Assembly: GCA_008933995.1 (NCBI GenBank)
Contig: WARS01000034.1
Coordinates: forward strand, 124,001-188,000
Reading direction: 5' to 3'
DNA length: 64,000 nucleotides
Origin: Datnioides undecimradiatus
Taxonomy: Eukaryota > Chordata > Actinopteri > Lobotiformes > Datnioididae
In this document: piece by piece, positions 1 through 11,072 of the stretch
Layout of the letters: every line of letters starts with the position of its first letter
How positions within the stretch are numbered: the stretch's first letter is position 1
Program-made: the position numbers and the translations under genes
Notes under the pieces: model-generated
The model's input: only the letters and a program-made list of their open reading frames with translations
The model's database searches: none
Told to the model about the DNA's origin: nothing

Positions 1-1
1 C

Positions 2-172
2 CTTGAGCTCCTCCACAGCTTTGCGCAGCTCCTCGGGCGTCTTGTATGTGAAGTCTCTCTCCAGGTAGTCTTCCTCGGCCTGGTTGATCCACTCCTGCAT
101 CTCCTGCATCTCCTTCCTCAGAGCCATGGTCTTATCAAGGCCACCTTTCAGAGCCGACTTCTTAGCGTAGGC
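2..172 (-). CDS. dmd: dmd exon 26 (end of repeat 7, start of repeat 8)
   Basis: 171 bp, equal to human exon 26 (residues 1145-1201), phase 0 at both ends. It reads [15 protein letters not shown] and [19 protein letters not shown], against human VYARKEALKGGLEKT and QAEEEYLERDFEYKTPDEL. The acceptor is ctccgcctag|GCC. The last Lys codon ends at base 2 and base 1 is G in sense, so the exon looks complete but the T of its donor lies outside the window. Exon 27 onward is off the low-coordinate edge. Confidence 0.96.
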
Positions 173-255
173 CTAGGCGGAGGAGAGGAAAACACTCAGC
201 GTGACACGGACACGTGAGAGCGGGAAAACACACCCTCTGGACGAAGGTTACACAC

Positions 256-411
256 CTGTTTGCAGACGTTCTCCCATTGGCCGTTGAGTTCGTCCAGTAG
301 TTTCTGGATGTAGATGGCGAACGGCGGCTCGGCCTCTTTCTTCAGGTACAGGCCCACTTCATTGATGCCGTTGACGCTGGGTTGGATGGTGTGGATGTCA
401 TTCACCAGTGC
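256..411 (-). CDS. dmd: dmd exon 25 (spectrin repeat 7)
   Basis: Fifty-two codons (156 bp, phase 0/0), the same as human exon 25 (residues 1093-1144). It reads LVNDIHTIQPSVNGINEVG, KKEAEPPFA and LNGQWENVCKQ, against human LVSDIQTIQPSLNSVNEGG, KNEAEPEFA and LNTQWDHMCQQ. The acceptor is attggccag|GCA and the donor CAG|gtgtgt. Only 83 bp of intron separate it from exon 26, the shortest intron in the window. Confidence 0.97.
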
Positions 412-767
412 CTGGCCAATCAGAGTGCAGGCCAGAGGTTACACAGGTGGAATTATGACCAGACATATTTATAAGCTCATATCAGTTTCCTCTTCACTTC
501 CTTGAGAGATATTTTAAAGTACTGGATATTTTATGAATTCTGAAGGTTATTTTATGAATCCTCTGGAGCATTTGTACCCTGAGACATTTTATTTTTATCT
601 GCTACTATATATAGATCTTTTATCAACCTGTGCCGGTTTGAGTAATTCGACATATGAGAACTGTTTGGTGGCAAGAAACACAAGATATTACGCAACATAA
701 TCTGAGAACTGGCCACTGAAAACAATGGTTTAGTCTAAAGTAATGCCAGGATGCGTGGTGTCCTCAC
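412..767 (-). other. intron between exons 25 and 24
   Basis: 356 bp with normal GT and AG ends. AT-rich, with no repeat or reading frame of note. Confidence 0.9.
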
Positions 768-881
768 CGTGCACTGTTCTAACTGTTTCTCCAGAGCCTC
801 AGAGTCTCCCAGCGCCGGCCATTCCTCGTTCAGGAACACATCCACATCTGCCATCCACTTCTTCAAAGTCTTTACATCATT
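768..881 (-). CDS. dmd: dmd exon 24 (spectrin repeat 7)
   Basis: Thirty-eight codons (114 bp, phase 0/0), the same as human exon 24 (residues 1055-1092). It carries LKKWMADVDVFLNEEWPALG and LEKQLEQC, against human LKKWMAEVDVFLKEEWPALG and LKKQLKQC. It encodes the first helix of spectrin repeat 7 with its conserved Trp. The acceptor is ccctcttcaccag|AAT and the donor ACG|gtgagg. Confidence 0.97.
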
Positions 882-984
882 CTGGTGAAGAGGGAGGGAC
901 AAGAACAAGCGTTGAGATCAAGCCAAACTTCTGTATTACTTGGACTCTCAAGCAAAATACCGTAATCCCTTTAATCCGTCTCAC

Positions 985-1096
985 CTCAAACTGCATCAGT
1001 TTGGCCATGAGCTCCTGGATTCTCTGGCCGTTTTCTGTCAGCGTGGTGCCAAGTCGTCTCCAGCGTGCCATGATGTTGTCCATCTCTGTGCGATAC
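985..1096 (-). CDS. dmd: dmd exon 23b (3' part of human exon 23; spectrin repeat 6)
   Basis: 112 bp, phase 2 in and 0 out. It starts by completing a Lys codon, then reads YRTEMDNIMARWRRLGTTL and QRIQELMAKLMQFE, matching human YQSEFEEIEGRWKKLSSQL and QKLEEQMNKLRKIQ, the last helix of repeat 6. The acceptor is taaacttctgcag|GTA and the donor GAG|gtgaga. The next exon is only 103 bp away. Confidence 0.95.
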
Positions 1097-1627
1097 CTGC
1101 AGAAGTTTACAGAAGCTTACATGCTTGTTACATAACTCTTTCCTGATGCATAGCTCATCTAGACCGCTTCCTTTAAGTCTATCGTAGTGTCTCCCGATCC
1201 TGAACAAGAGCCGCTCGATTGTTACAACAGCCACTGAATTCTGTGGTGGTGAGCTTCTTTTAAACGAGGTGCCGTTTCCTGTTTACTATCACATGTCAGT
1301 GACACAACATGCCGCTTTCTAGTACAAGCAGCCTCTTTCCAGAGTCCCTGATTTGCAGAGTCAGTAGCCGAGACTGAGAAGAGACTCAATCCACAACACA
1401 AGTATGACACAGAATATATTCAATTTGCTATAACAGTGAAAAACCATCAAGCAGTGAAGCACTGGTCTCTGACAGGATAGTTGGAGACAAACTGGGTGTG
1501 TTTTAAGATGATATCAGAGAAAATCTGAGGCCCAACCAGTTTGGAGCTACGCTGCTGCAGAGTGATCTGACCTGGGATCTGCAACAAAATCACATCTTGT
1601 TTAATTCTCTCTTTCACTCTGTCTTAC
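1097..1627 (-). other. extra intron inside human exon 23
   Basis: 531 bp, phase 2, gtaaga...ctgcag. Unique-looking sequence with no recognisable mobile element. Human has no intron at this position. Confidence 0.92.
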
Positions 1628-1728
1628 TTCTGGCTGATGTCTGGCGGGGCTTTCTGGAAGACTTGCTCCACAGCCGAGGTCAGGTAGTCCACCTCCCCTT
1701 GGTGTTCAGCCAGAGCCACCTGGAGGGT
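1628..1728 (-). CDS. dmd: dmd exon 23a (5' part of human exon 23; spectrin repeat 6)
   Basis: 101 bp, phase 0 in and 2 out. It reads TLQVALAEHQGEVDYLTSAV then KAPPDISQ, matching human ALQSSLQEQQSGLYYLSTTV and KAPSEISR. The acceptor is ctctcactccag|ACC, preceded by a CT microsatellite, and the donor is CAGAA|gtaaga. The final two bases of a Lys codon are completed by exon 23b. The two parts total 213 bp, exactly human exon 23. Confidence 0.95.
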
Positions 1729-1730
1729 CT

Positions 1731-1734
<4 letters not shown>

Positions 1735-1767
<33 letters not shown>
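1735..1767. repeat. (GA)n at exon 23a acceptor
   Basis: CT repeats in the transcript, making the pyrimidine tract of exon 23a. Confidence 0.94.
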
Positions 1768-1769
<2 letters not shown>

Positions 1770-4211
1770 GACAGATAGAAGAAAAAGAAAGAGAGAGGAG
1801 ATTCAGTGTGTGTCAGAGTCAGAGTCCGGCATTAGTGTGGATATGATGTGTGTGTTTGATTTGACTCTACCCAGGTGCATTATCTGATTCATGCAGTCAC
1901 ATTAGATTACACCTTTATTACTCGCGCTTCTGTGCAAACCTGCAGTGTTTGTTCAAATAGATACAGTATATATTTCTGTCCACAAATCAGTCCTCACGCC
2001 GGCATTTCCTCGACCCATTTATCAACAAGTCTCTGAGGGAACGTTGCAGAAAACACGGTTTATCTGCTAACCATTTATCATGTGTGCTCCCACACCTCAT
2101 GTAAATGCCATGGAGCTAAAACGCTCTGGGCAAGAAGTCATTTTATCAGCCTGTCCGCTGCATTCGACAGTATTGAGCTGGGTAAGGGTGGGAGAGGGGG
2201 GGGGATGACGAGCTTGAGAGGTTACGGGGCTGCCACTGTTAACATTTTGTAATGAAAGCCTTTTCACACTATTTGATTCTGCTTACCCCACTGTGCAGGA
2301 TGAATTACAAGTGGGTCGATGAGGGAATTCCTGGTCAACTTGGGGTGGAAGAGTTTTGGGGGGAAGAAAGCCTCGTTCACAGCGAGGTGGCTCAGGGGCT
2401 TAGTTTAGCTTAGTTCAAGCACAGCCCCTGGACAGGACATCCGTCAGTTACTATGGCTTACCCACAATCCTTCTGCTGCAACACTGAATCCCAAGCAGGG
2501 AGGCATTACGGACTCTTTCCACTCAAAGTTTAGAGTTTTTGCTTTCTTCCTCCTTTATCTCAGTGATTTTTTTAAATCCGGCTCCACTGAAGAGCAAAGA
2601 ATCACATGGACACCTCTGTACCTGATTCAGATAAATCCCCCTTTACTTTGGATGAGTGAGCTGCTGCATTAGGTCCGATCAAAAGGTGAGGAGGCGGTAG
2701 AGTATAATGCAAGGTTAATATGAGACATACCATTAGGAAATAAAGATACCACTGCATTATTTAGTCCAAAGTCCAGAGTAAACAACACAAATGTATTGTT
2801 TGTCACTGTCTTTAAAAATGATTAAGTCATGTTTGTTGAGCCGTAACACACACTTCGTCCTCCCTGAGAGGTTTTTATGGTGCGGTGACACTACTTCTCC
2901 CTGCCTGATAAGACAGTGTTAATCCACACTGCCACAAGAGGTCCTTGTCAGGTAAAAGTACATTGTTTCAGGCTTTTGAATGCATAAACACTGCTTTCAA
3001 TAGTTCATTAAAATAGCTGTGTTACTGTAATAGTTGATGGAACTGCAGTGACACTAGTTTAAACTTGTAGTCCTGCAGCAGAGAGGAGCATCTTTCCCTC
3101 GCACATGATCTTTGGCATAGTACAGACACACCAACCCGACAGCAGCAAAGCGCTTTTCAGGCCGCTCATCAAGTCGCTCACAGAATTAACGTTAATTAGC
3201 GACAGCTGACGTGACCTGCTGCCACCGCCGTTTGTCATTTTAACTGGCAAGTGGCGGCCAGCTGAGCGTTTTCCATGATGCTCTTTGCTAATGAGAGAGG
3301 GGAGGGGAGGCGGAGTTTAGCAAACTGAGAGTACGATCAGCTTCAGCTTCACCAAGAGTGATTCAAATGATTTAGATTATATTCGTTATTCAACAGGAAA
3401 TGCATAGTTTGTGTTTTCCATATAAAATGAACTGTCGCTTGGACTTGAACACATATGGACGTCATCACAGGTTAATTGAAGTCCTAAACCAATTATCTAC
3501 CCAGGCCCGCCCCCGCTCACTCCTCACGACACCAGCCTTCTGCCAAAATCGCAAATTAATCCCAAGATATAATAACACCAAAATTAGAGCTAGTGATTGA
3601 ATGCTGCAATCAGGTCTTAATAACTTCTACCAGTGGCTGTGGATGATATTAATAGTCATCTCTCTTCAAGCTGTCAGTTACGTCGACCAATCAGGGCTGA
3701 TTTTTAATATCTGCTATAGGTTAGCTGTTACGCCAAGTTCCCAGCTGACAGCGGCGCTCATTATTTTAATGAACAAAGTAACTGGAGCGAGAGGTGATAG
3801 CATCACCTGGGTAAGGGAAACGTTTCCGACCACACGCGCGCGCACACACATGTACACACGCGCGGGGGCCTCGTCGCTCGGAGACAAGGGGAAACAGTTG
3901 TGGTGGAAATTAATGACAGCTTATCAGTATGCAGAATGAATTCCTAATTATTATCTACAATCAACTTTAATTAATCTCGGGCTACAAGGCTTGATCTCCC
4001 TGCTATGCAACAAGACCATTATCAAGTTTAAAGAGGGCTGAGTGCGCACACACACACGCGCGTGCACACACACTTTCCTTTGTGCTGTGACCTTGACTTA
4101 AGTTGAGGATAAAAATCAACACTTCTAAAACAACAACAAAGAAATAGAAGAAAGACCTTGTATTCTTTTGACTGGAAATACAGTTTAACACTGACACAAT
4201 GGGAAAAAAGA

Positions 4212-4450
4212 CTGTGTGTGTGTGTGTGTGTGTGTGAGTGAGTGTGTGTATTCAACTCCATACTGTATGCATACTGACAAACTGTGCACTGGCATTTTTC
4301 TGTGTGTGTGTTTATCAGTAGGTAGATATTGTGATAAACAGAGACACTGATTTGCTCCAGTGGGATTTTGTTCACCCGCTTCTCATAATTGCAGAGTTGT
4401 AGACAAACACACACACACACACACGCACACACACACACACACGCGCACAC
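4212..4450. repeat. TG array and CA array pair
   Basis: TG units at 4212-4249 and CA units at 4408-4450 lie about 160 bases apart in opposite phase, so they could pair in RNA or as a cruciform. Confidence 0.88.
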
Positions 4451-6437
4451 CATCGAGGCAGACCAGCTCTCGCCTGCTCCCTGCATGTTAAGCAGATGCA
4501 AGTCAAGCTTCACAAAAAAAATCACTGATTTTCACTGAAATTGAAATCCTCTCTGCTTGTGTTTGCCTTGTTGAACATTTACAGTTTCGCTCGCCGTTAG
4601 ACTGAGCTTTGCACTGAGCTTTGCAGCAAATAAGACAACAAACAACTGCAGGGTATGAATGCAAGCTGTAATTTTAGATTGTTCAATATATGGCGAGGTA
4701 TGGCGATTAAAGTCACAGTAAAAGAGGATTTCTTCAACATCCTGCTCCTTTAATTGGAGGCATTCGCTCTTGAAACAGTGGTCTGGGTCTGAACATAATG
4801 TGGATTGCAAACCAACCAGTTAAAGAGGGACAGGAACCACTAGAGTCAAGAAAATCAAAAAGGTGTATTTGCTTGTAAACAGGCTTAATTAATAGACAGC
4901 AGGCCGATGTGAACGAGTGGCTGCTGCTGCTATTCTTTAACTTCCAGGTACTAAACAGGAGGAGCACAGCATGCAGAGAGAAGAGCAGATGCTGATGGAG
5001 TAGCTTCACCGGCCCGGCAGCAAAACTGCTACACAAGTGCACGGCTCAAAACAGCAGCGGTGGACACTTAAAGTATTGAGAAGACAGGTGGTTTTGAAGG
5101 ACGAGTGCAGGAGGCCGTCTACAGGATGTCAAACTGGAACAACCAACTGCTACTGCAGCTCTGTTCGCTTAACTTTCAGCTTATTTAAGTTTGTGTATCA
5201 CCACAGTTTAGCTCAAAAGCACATATACTGGAATGTGCAGGCTAACGTGGTTATGTTGAAAATGACCTCCTCTATTTTAAAGGACACTCCATCAGCCTTA
5301 ATGATTGGCTCTACAGGGATTTTATGTTTACAGCGGTTATTTGGGGATGTCCCGGTGTATCAGATGCATGCAATTTACTCACTAGGTTGTGGGTATGAAT
5401 CAGAGTGTTGGTTAATGGGGCATGTCATCTGTTTTCTCTCCCTTCTTTATCCTCTGCCTGCTACCTCAAAGAGCAGCGCAGAGGCATCCTTTAAAAGAGT
5501 GCTGCTGTGGCAGTTTGGCATCGCCACTGGCAATATAACTTTACAGCTCGTAGTAAAAACTGATTACAGTGTTATACAGCCCCCCAGGATTATAGAGCCA
5601 GCCCTATTTTGGCATTTTATGGGAATTTGTAAACAGATCTGAGCAGCAGTGTTGTCAAGAGCAGTGATACAGACCAAATCCACCTATCAGCTGAATCACT
5701 GTTGACTCCTGGTGGATGATGGGATTATAGAATAGCCACCTAACAGCATAATTACCTGTGATTCATACCAGATAGAGAGCTACTACTGACTCCAACATGC
5801 CACTACACTACACAGTCCAAACCTCCATGAGTTAAAATAGTATATTAGTAATAAAATAGTTCAAATGTCTTAATGTGTCGAGCCTTTGAAACAATGTCAG
5901 TATGTTTTCAAAGGGTAAAAAGCTGCTGAAGAGCCTCATCTCCACATTTAATTAAGCTGAAACAAAGGTCAATGAACTGTTGAATCTACTCATCTACAGC
6001 AGACCTCCTATTTCGTGTAGTTTCAGCATCAAAAACGATGACTTTAATGAATATTTTGCATTTTATTCTACTCACAGCAATAACTGCCTTATGGAAAATA
6101 GACTTAATAACTACTTGCAGCTCAATATGCTTTCCTCTTCCGCTGCAAAATGACCGCTATATAAATGCTGAAGGCTCAATGGAGATATCGGGATAAATAT
6201 GTGCATTACAATACAGTCAATAGCCCATAGGGTAGTGTGTTTTACTACCTATTCATACTGTGAATGGAAAGCTAACACCTTTGCATCAAAAGCACAAAGA
6301 CTGACTAAAGATTTATGCGATTCAGGCGGCACATGACCTCATATTTTATGACTTATGAATGCATGCAAACTCCAGATAAGATATTAAAACAGAAATATAA
6401 CACTCATCTGCAGACCAAAGTGTGCGTGTGTGTGTAC

Positions 6438-6583
6438 CTGAACGTCCTTCAGTCTCTGTTCCATAATAGGATACTCTGTAACGGCCGTGGATGGGATGGC
6501 CAGCTTGGCCTCACACTGTTGTAACCATGCCAACAGTGTCGATATGGTTTCCTTATAACGAGCCGGGGGCAAGCTCTCCAAAA
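6438..6583 (-). CDS. dmd: dmd exon 22 (spectrin repeat 6)
   Basis: 146 bp, identical in length and phase (1 in, 0 out) to human exon 22 (residues 935-983). It reads SLPPARYKETISTLLAWLQQ then EYPIMEQRLKDVQ, against human TLPPMRYQETMSAIRTWVQQ and DYEIMEQRLGELQ. It begins spectrin repeat 6. The acceptor is gtgtctctag|TTT and the donor CAG|gtacac, which opens directly into a CA-rich stretch. Confidence 0.96.
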
Positions 6584-9500
6584 CTAGAGACACACAGGGA
6601 GAGACAGAGAGATATGTCAGAGAGGCTGTCAGGTGATCAATGCTGCTGCAGCACAGCAAACTGCAACGGCTTTAATATCCAAACATATGGACAAGCACCA
6701 GCCGGAATACACTCTATATTTCATGAATAGAAATCTTTTATCCTCCAGTGTGAGAAAACCTGCTGACGCTGCTGAGCTAGGTGGTGCTTGGAAAGTTTGC
6801 TGGAGAGTTCATCCGTCTGAAATAACTGTTGATTAATTGACGATTAGGTTTGGAGCTTTGTGCGGGACTGGAAAGAACCCATGCAGGAACAAAAGCCCTC
6901 TTTTGCTCGGCTATGATCTATTTTAGGTTTATTCAATTTAACTGCACCAGCTGACACAATTAACTACTGGATTACTGAGCAGACACTGGACTGGAGTCAC
7001 TGGCACTGCTCTAAACTGTTTTTTTTAAACAATAATGTCCCTTTTTGGTGTAAATTAGGTTTGGACTGCCTCAGCGGTCAATTCTGGGTCCTTTTATTCT
7101 ATATTTGCACACTCTGTTTTGTATTACTCACCAGTTTTGCATATAATACACTATACTCACGCTTTACCTTCCAATAGAGGAATTTGTGAGATTTGTGAAA
7201 ATCACATTTTCCTATATGTAAAACGCTACAAAGCCACAAGAAGAAAATAAGCATAATTTCAATAAAGGCTGCAGTTATTTATGAGAATGTCTTTTCTACA
7301 TGCTTCTGAACTGTGCTTGGATTTGGCGGCAGTCCATGCGTAAGTGGTTGCATGTGTGCGTCGGATATCTCACCCCTGGCGTGGGTGAGAAAAGCGCAGT
7401 GTGTGGCACGAGGGAAGAAGCTGTCTGAGTGAGTAAAGAAGTAGAGTTTGTCTGCTTGGCTGTCAGCATCTTCCTCTATCTTTTCTTCTCTCTCCAGCTG
7501 CCTCTCTTTCTTTCTTTCTTTCTTCCCACTCGCTGCATCTTTGTCTCTCCATATCTTCTCCCTCAGGGTCATTTTCTCCGTGGCTATATTTTTTTGTTTT
7601 CTCATTTCTTTCCATCATTCTCTCCCCTCATTGATATAAATAGCTATCTGCTCTTGTTTTGTCACAGCGTCTGTCTGATTTAGTGTTCCTCGTCTTGATG
7701 GCCGCAGCTTTCAGCTTCTTTTTCTATCTCATTAAGTCTCATTGTCATTGTTTTCCCTGAGAAAGCCACAGAGAGCATCACACGCACGCACACACAGTGA
7801 GAGCAGCACTACAAATTGGACTAAATGACTCACTCTCGCCTGCTGCTCACCATGAAGACAGGTGACAAGGTGTAACCACATGGGTGAGCGCTGACTTAAT
7901 GTTGTCACACAAGTCTGAGTCACTCGACTTGTTAACCAGCTCTAAAATTGGCCTTTTGACATGTAATGTGAGCATGTTTTGTGACAGAATGACACTCATA
8001 GCCCTTAAAATTAGAGCTTATGAGTGACAGTTTCCTTGATTCCTTTCACTTGTCATTTGAAACTTTGCTGCAGCATCACTTGTTAGATGTGGGGAGCAGT
8101 GAGAGCCCGCTAGATCCTCAGAAAGGGCCTAAGGTAAAGCCAAATGGAATAGGGCAATGTGTTTCTGCATCTTTTTATATTATGTTTAAGTCCAAATTAA
8201 CCTCCCTCTATAACTGTTTAAATGGACTGTTTAGTTCATATTAAAAGAGGTGTTTGTAAAACATTTCATATGAAACTTAAACTGCTGTGTTACTGACTTT
8301 AGAGACACAGCCGGGACAAATTAAACTTTGCTGCTTTTACATGTTTGCTGTATCTAATTTGTCCATGTGTCTATCTCGTGAAACTGTATTTGACTCATTC
8401 TGAGTAGAACATGCATACAAAATGTCAGGTACATCTGGACTTTGGCCCCACATTCAAATACGTATTTTATGCCAGAGTAAAGTTTAATGGCATGATTTCT
8501 AACAGATCTCCGTATGGAAAACTGCTCTTTTCTCTTGCCCTCTCCGCAGACGTCCGAGGTCGGTGTGGGCATTAATTATGCACCAGTGCTGCAAAAGATT
8601 CTGTGTCTGGCCCAAGGATACGTCAACAAGGTGGATGTTTGTTACACCCGGGTCATTCGAGGCAGTATCGCCGGGCCACCTGCCGTGCAATTAGTGCTAT
8701 TGTATTATTCTAAAAAAAATGGCGTTTGAATAACTGTATTATTAGCAGCTCAGCCGAATAAGTGATGATTTCTTGGCAGATTGATTCATTAAATGGCCCT
8801 CTACAAAACGACATGCTGTTCCATATCAAATACATCATCGCTTTGTGGTGGTAATTGGAGAGCAGACGATATGGAAACAGTCCTGCATTCATGCCTGCAT
8901 CTTCCCACACTGAGGGCCTTTGCTGTAGGCTGCAGATCTGTTTGCATGATCTCAGTGCATCCGTTCCGTTTCCCAACAAACACAACAAGTGTGTCTGTGC
9001 TGAATGTGGGGTTTTCTTGCTACTGTTGTGGGTAGAGACATTTGCCACTCTAAATCTGTCTGATACACTGTGTGGGCTACAGCAGGCTGTCAAGGCTGAC
9101 TTTCAGCAGCGGGAAACTGAACAGTCACTTATATCCTAAAGCGCTGGATCCTACACAAGCCTGGGAACTGTAAAAAATACAGAAGGAAGATGATGATTTC
9201 TTGGTTTTTGAAAAAGATTAGGAACTGGATTTATAAACTGGAATCTAAAAACACAGAAAACGTCTCAGTCCTGGAGCTACGGTCTCCTGCGGGACCTGAA
9301 AAAACTAAATTAGCAGCACTTTCTATTAATGAATAAATTAAAAAAAAATGAAAATAAGTTTCACAAAAGCAGAATAATTAGGTAGGATGCAGTATGTTTG
9401 CCTTCTGGGTTGTTGCCATCTAAAAGTCAGATTTAAACTCTGTATATGTAACAGCCTTAACTCAACAGCCCATGGTTCATTCACTCATTACACGACTTAT

Positions 9501-10879
9501 GAATTTTGATTAAAACCAGGATGAGCCTCATAACAAGAGGGAAGAGGGACAACTGAATCCCAAGCGTGTGAACTTGTAAGTTAAATGATGCTGTGATGAA
9601 AACTAAATTACGGATGTCCTGAGATGATCTACAGGTCTGCGATTAAAGCCACTCCATTAATGAAAGCCAGATGTTTGTTATTTGCCACTGTGGCTTAGCG
9701 GCTGGGATGCAACAAGAACTGCGGACCTTTGTTGCTTCTTTCAATTCCTCATTTCCTGTCGCTGCTCTGCTACAAGCAAATTGCTCTTCATTGCGACCAT
9801 TCAGCACTGTGTGAAAGTGACCCATAGTGCCACAAAATATAAAAATAGCTGCCAGCGGCGACAGTTATTGACGGGCCAGCATGCAGCAGAAGCAATGAGA
9901 GCAGAGGTTATTTAAACTTCTAAAATGTTTGTTTTGTGTCTATTTCAGTGACTCTTTGCAGGTAAACCGCACCTCTAACCTGATGCCTGCTGTTGTGTTT
10001 TGTTAACAATAAAGCTGGAGAGAGTCTGTCTAAATCTGATCCAGGAGCTGTATAATAAATGCTCGTCATACAAGATTATGGGAGAGCAGGTTAAGGATCA
10101 AAATGATTAAAGTGAGAAGTTCTCACAGGGACACTCATTTGCACGTAGGTACATTCAACAACAAATATTGTGCAACTGTGATGCAGCAGACGCAGCAGCC
10201 GTCAAATATAATAATTAACAAACGCCTGCTCCTCAGTCTTAATGTTTTAATGCATATCCAATCCAAATGTAATTTCAGGCTTTTTGAGCGTTGAATCCAC
10301 TGAGCATGCTGTCGTCCTCTGAAACATTATTCAGACTTGTTCAATAACTGTAAAAGAAAATAATTGCTTTTGTTTGGAACGAAATGAAGGGTCGTTCACT
10401 TTTATGTGGTAATTGAAATATCTTGTTTGATAAAAAAAAACAAACAAACAAACCTTTGCACATTTTTAGAAGTTTCATATCCATTTTGTTAGCAAGTCAT
10501 TACTTCAAGTTCATTGTTTAACGTCTCTAGGGCGGCCTCTGAGCCCAGTCTGCTACCGTTTGTCACCCAAAGACCCAAGGATTTACGTACAAAGTTAAAT
10601 ACTTGGTATTAAACTTTATGCATCAGTCAGTACTGTATGAATACTGATCGAGTGTATCACAGTAACTGAATTGTTCAACTCTCGCTGAATTTCTGGGGGA
10701 AAACATTATTTAGTCTGAATATAAATAATACTGTATTTTTTGTTTTAGCCAAGCTGCTAATCAAGCAGTGAGCAAGGGGAACCAGGTAGATGGACGACTT
10801 CTCCTGGACTCATATGCTGTGCGCTAAATGAATGCTGGGATTAGGCTTTTGCAGTGACTCAGCATCCCTGCTCTCTCAC
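6584..10879 (-). other. intron between exons 22 and 21
   Basis: 4.3 kb. It contains a pyrimidine-rich plus-strand stretch at 7465-7640 with CTTT repeats and a short CAAA run near 10440. I recognise no other repeats or genes. Confidence 0.85.
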
Positions 10880-11072
10880 CCAGCTGTAGCTGCCTCTCTC
10901 TCGCCCTCAGATCCTCCAGGACTTTGTGGTAGTGCTCTTTGAAGGCGTTGATGTCGGCATCCAGGAAGGCTGACGGGTCCTCCTCCCCTTCCTTCTCCTC
11001 CTTCAGCTCGTTCAGACGCTTCTCTAGGAGGTCCACCTGGGGCTGCAGGGCGGCCAGGCGAGCCACCTCCTC
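10880..11072 (-). CDS. dmd: dmd exon 21 (spectrin repeat 5)
   Basis: 193 bp against 181 in human, phase 0 in and 1 out, four codons longer. It contains ARLAALQPQVDLLEKRL, FLDADINAFKEHYHKVLED and LRARERQLQL, matching human NRLSDLQPQIERLKIQS, FLDADFVAFTNHFKQVFSD and VQAREKELQT. The extra codons lie in the loop between helices and are strongly acidic (KEEKEGEED). The acceptor is gtcccggcag|GAG and the donor CTGG|gtgaga. Confidence 0.95.

Larger units (their letters stand above)
1729..6437 (-). other. intron between exons 23a and 22
   Basis: 4.7 kb. It holds the GA array at its sense 3' end (1735-1767), a CpG- and CA-alternating stretch at 3833-3868, CA/TG arrays at 4031-4450, and otherwise unique AT-rich DNA. 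An open frame at 5037-5642 on the plus strand is not recognisable as a gene. Confidence 0.85.

Noticed and set aside
4028..4525. Minus-strand open frame of 165 codons
   Set aside because: Made of CA/TG arrays giving Cys-Val and Thr-His repeats.
5037..5642. Plus-strand open frame of 201 codons
   Set aside because: No recognisable domain, no splice or promoter context, and amino-acid make-up of chance translation of intron DNA.
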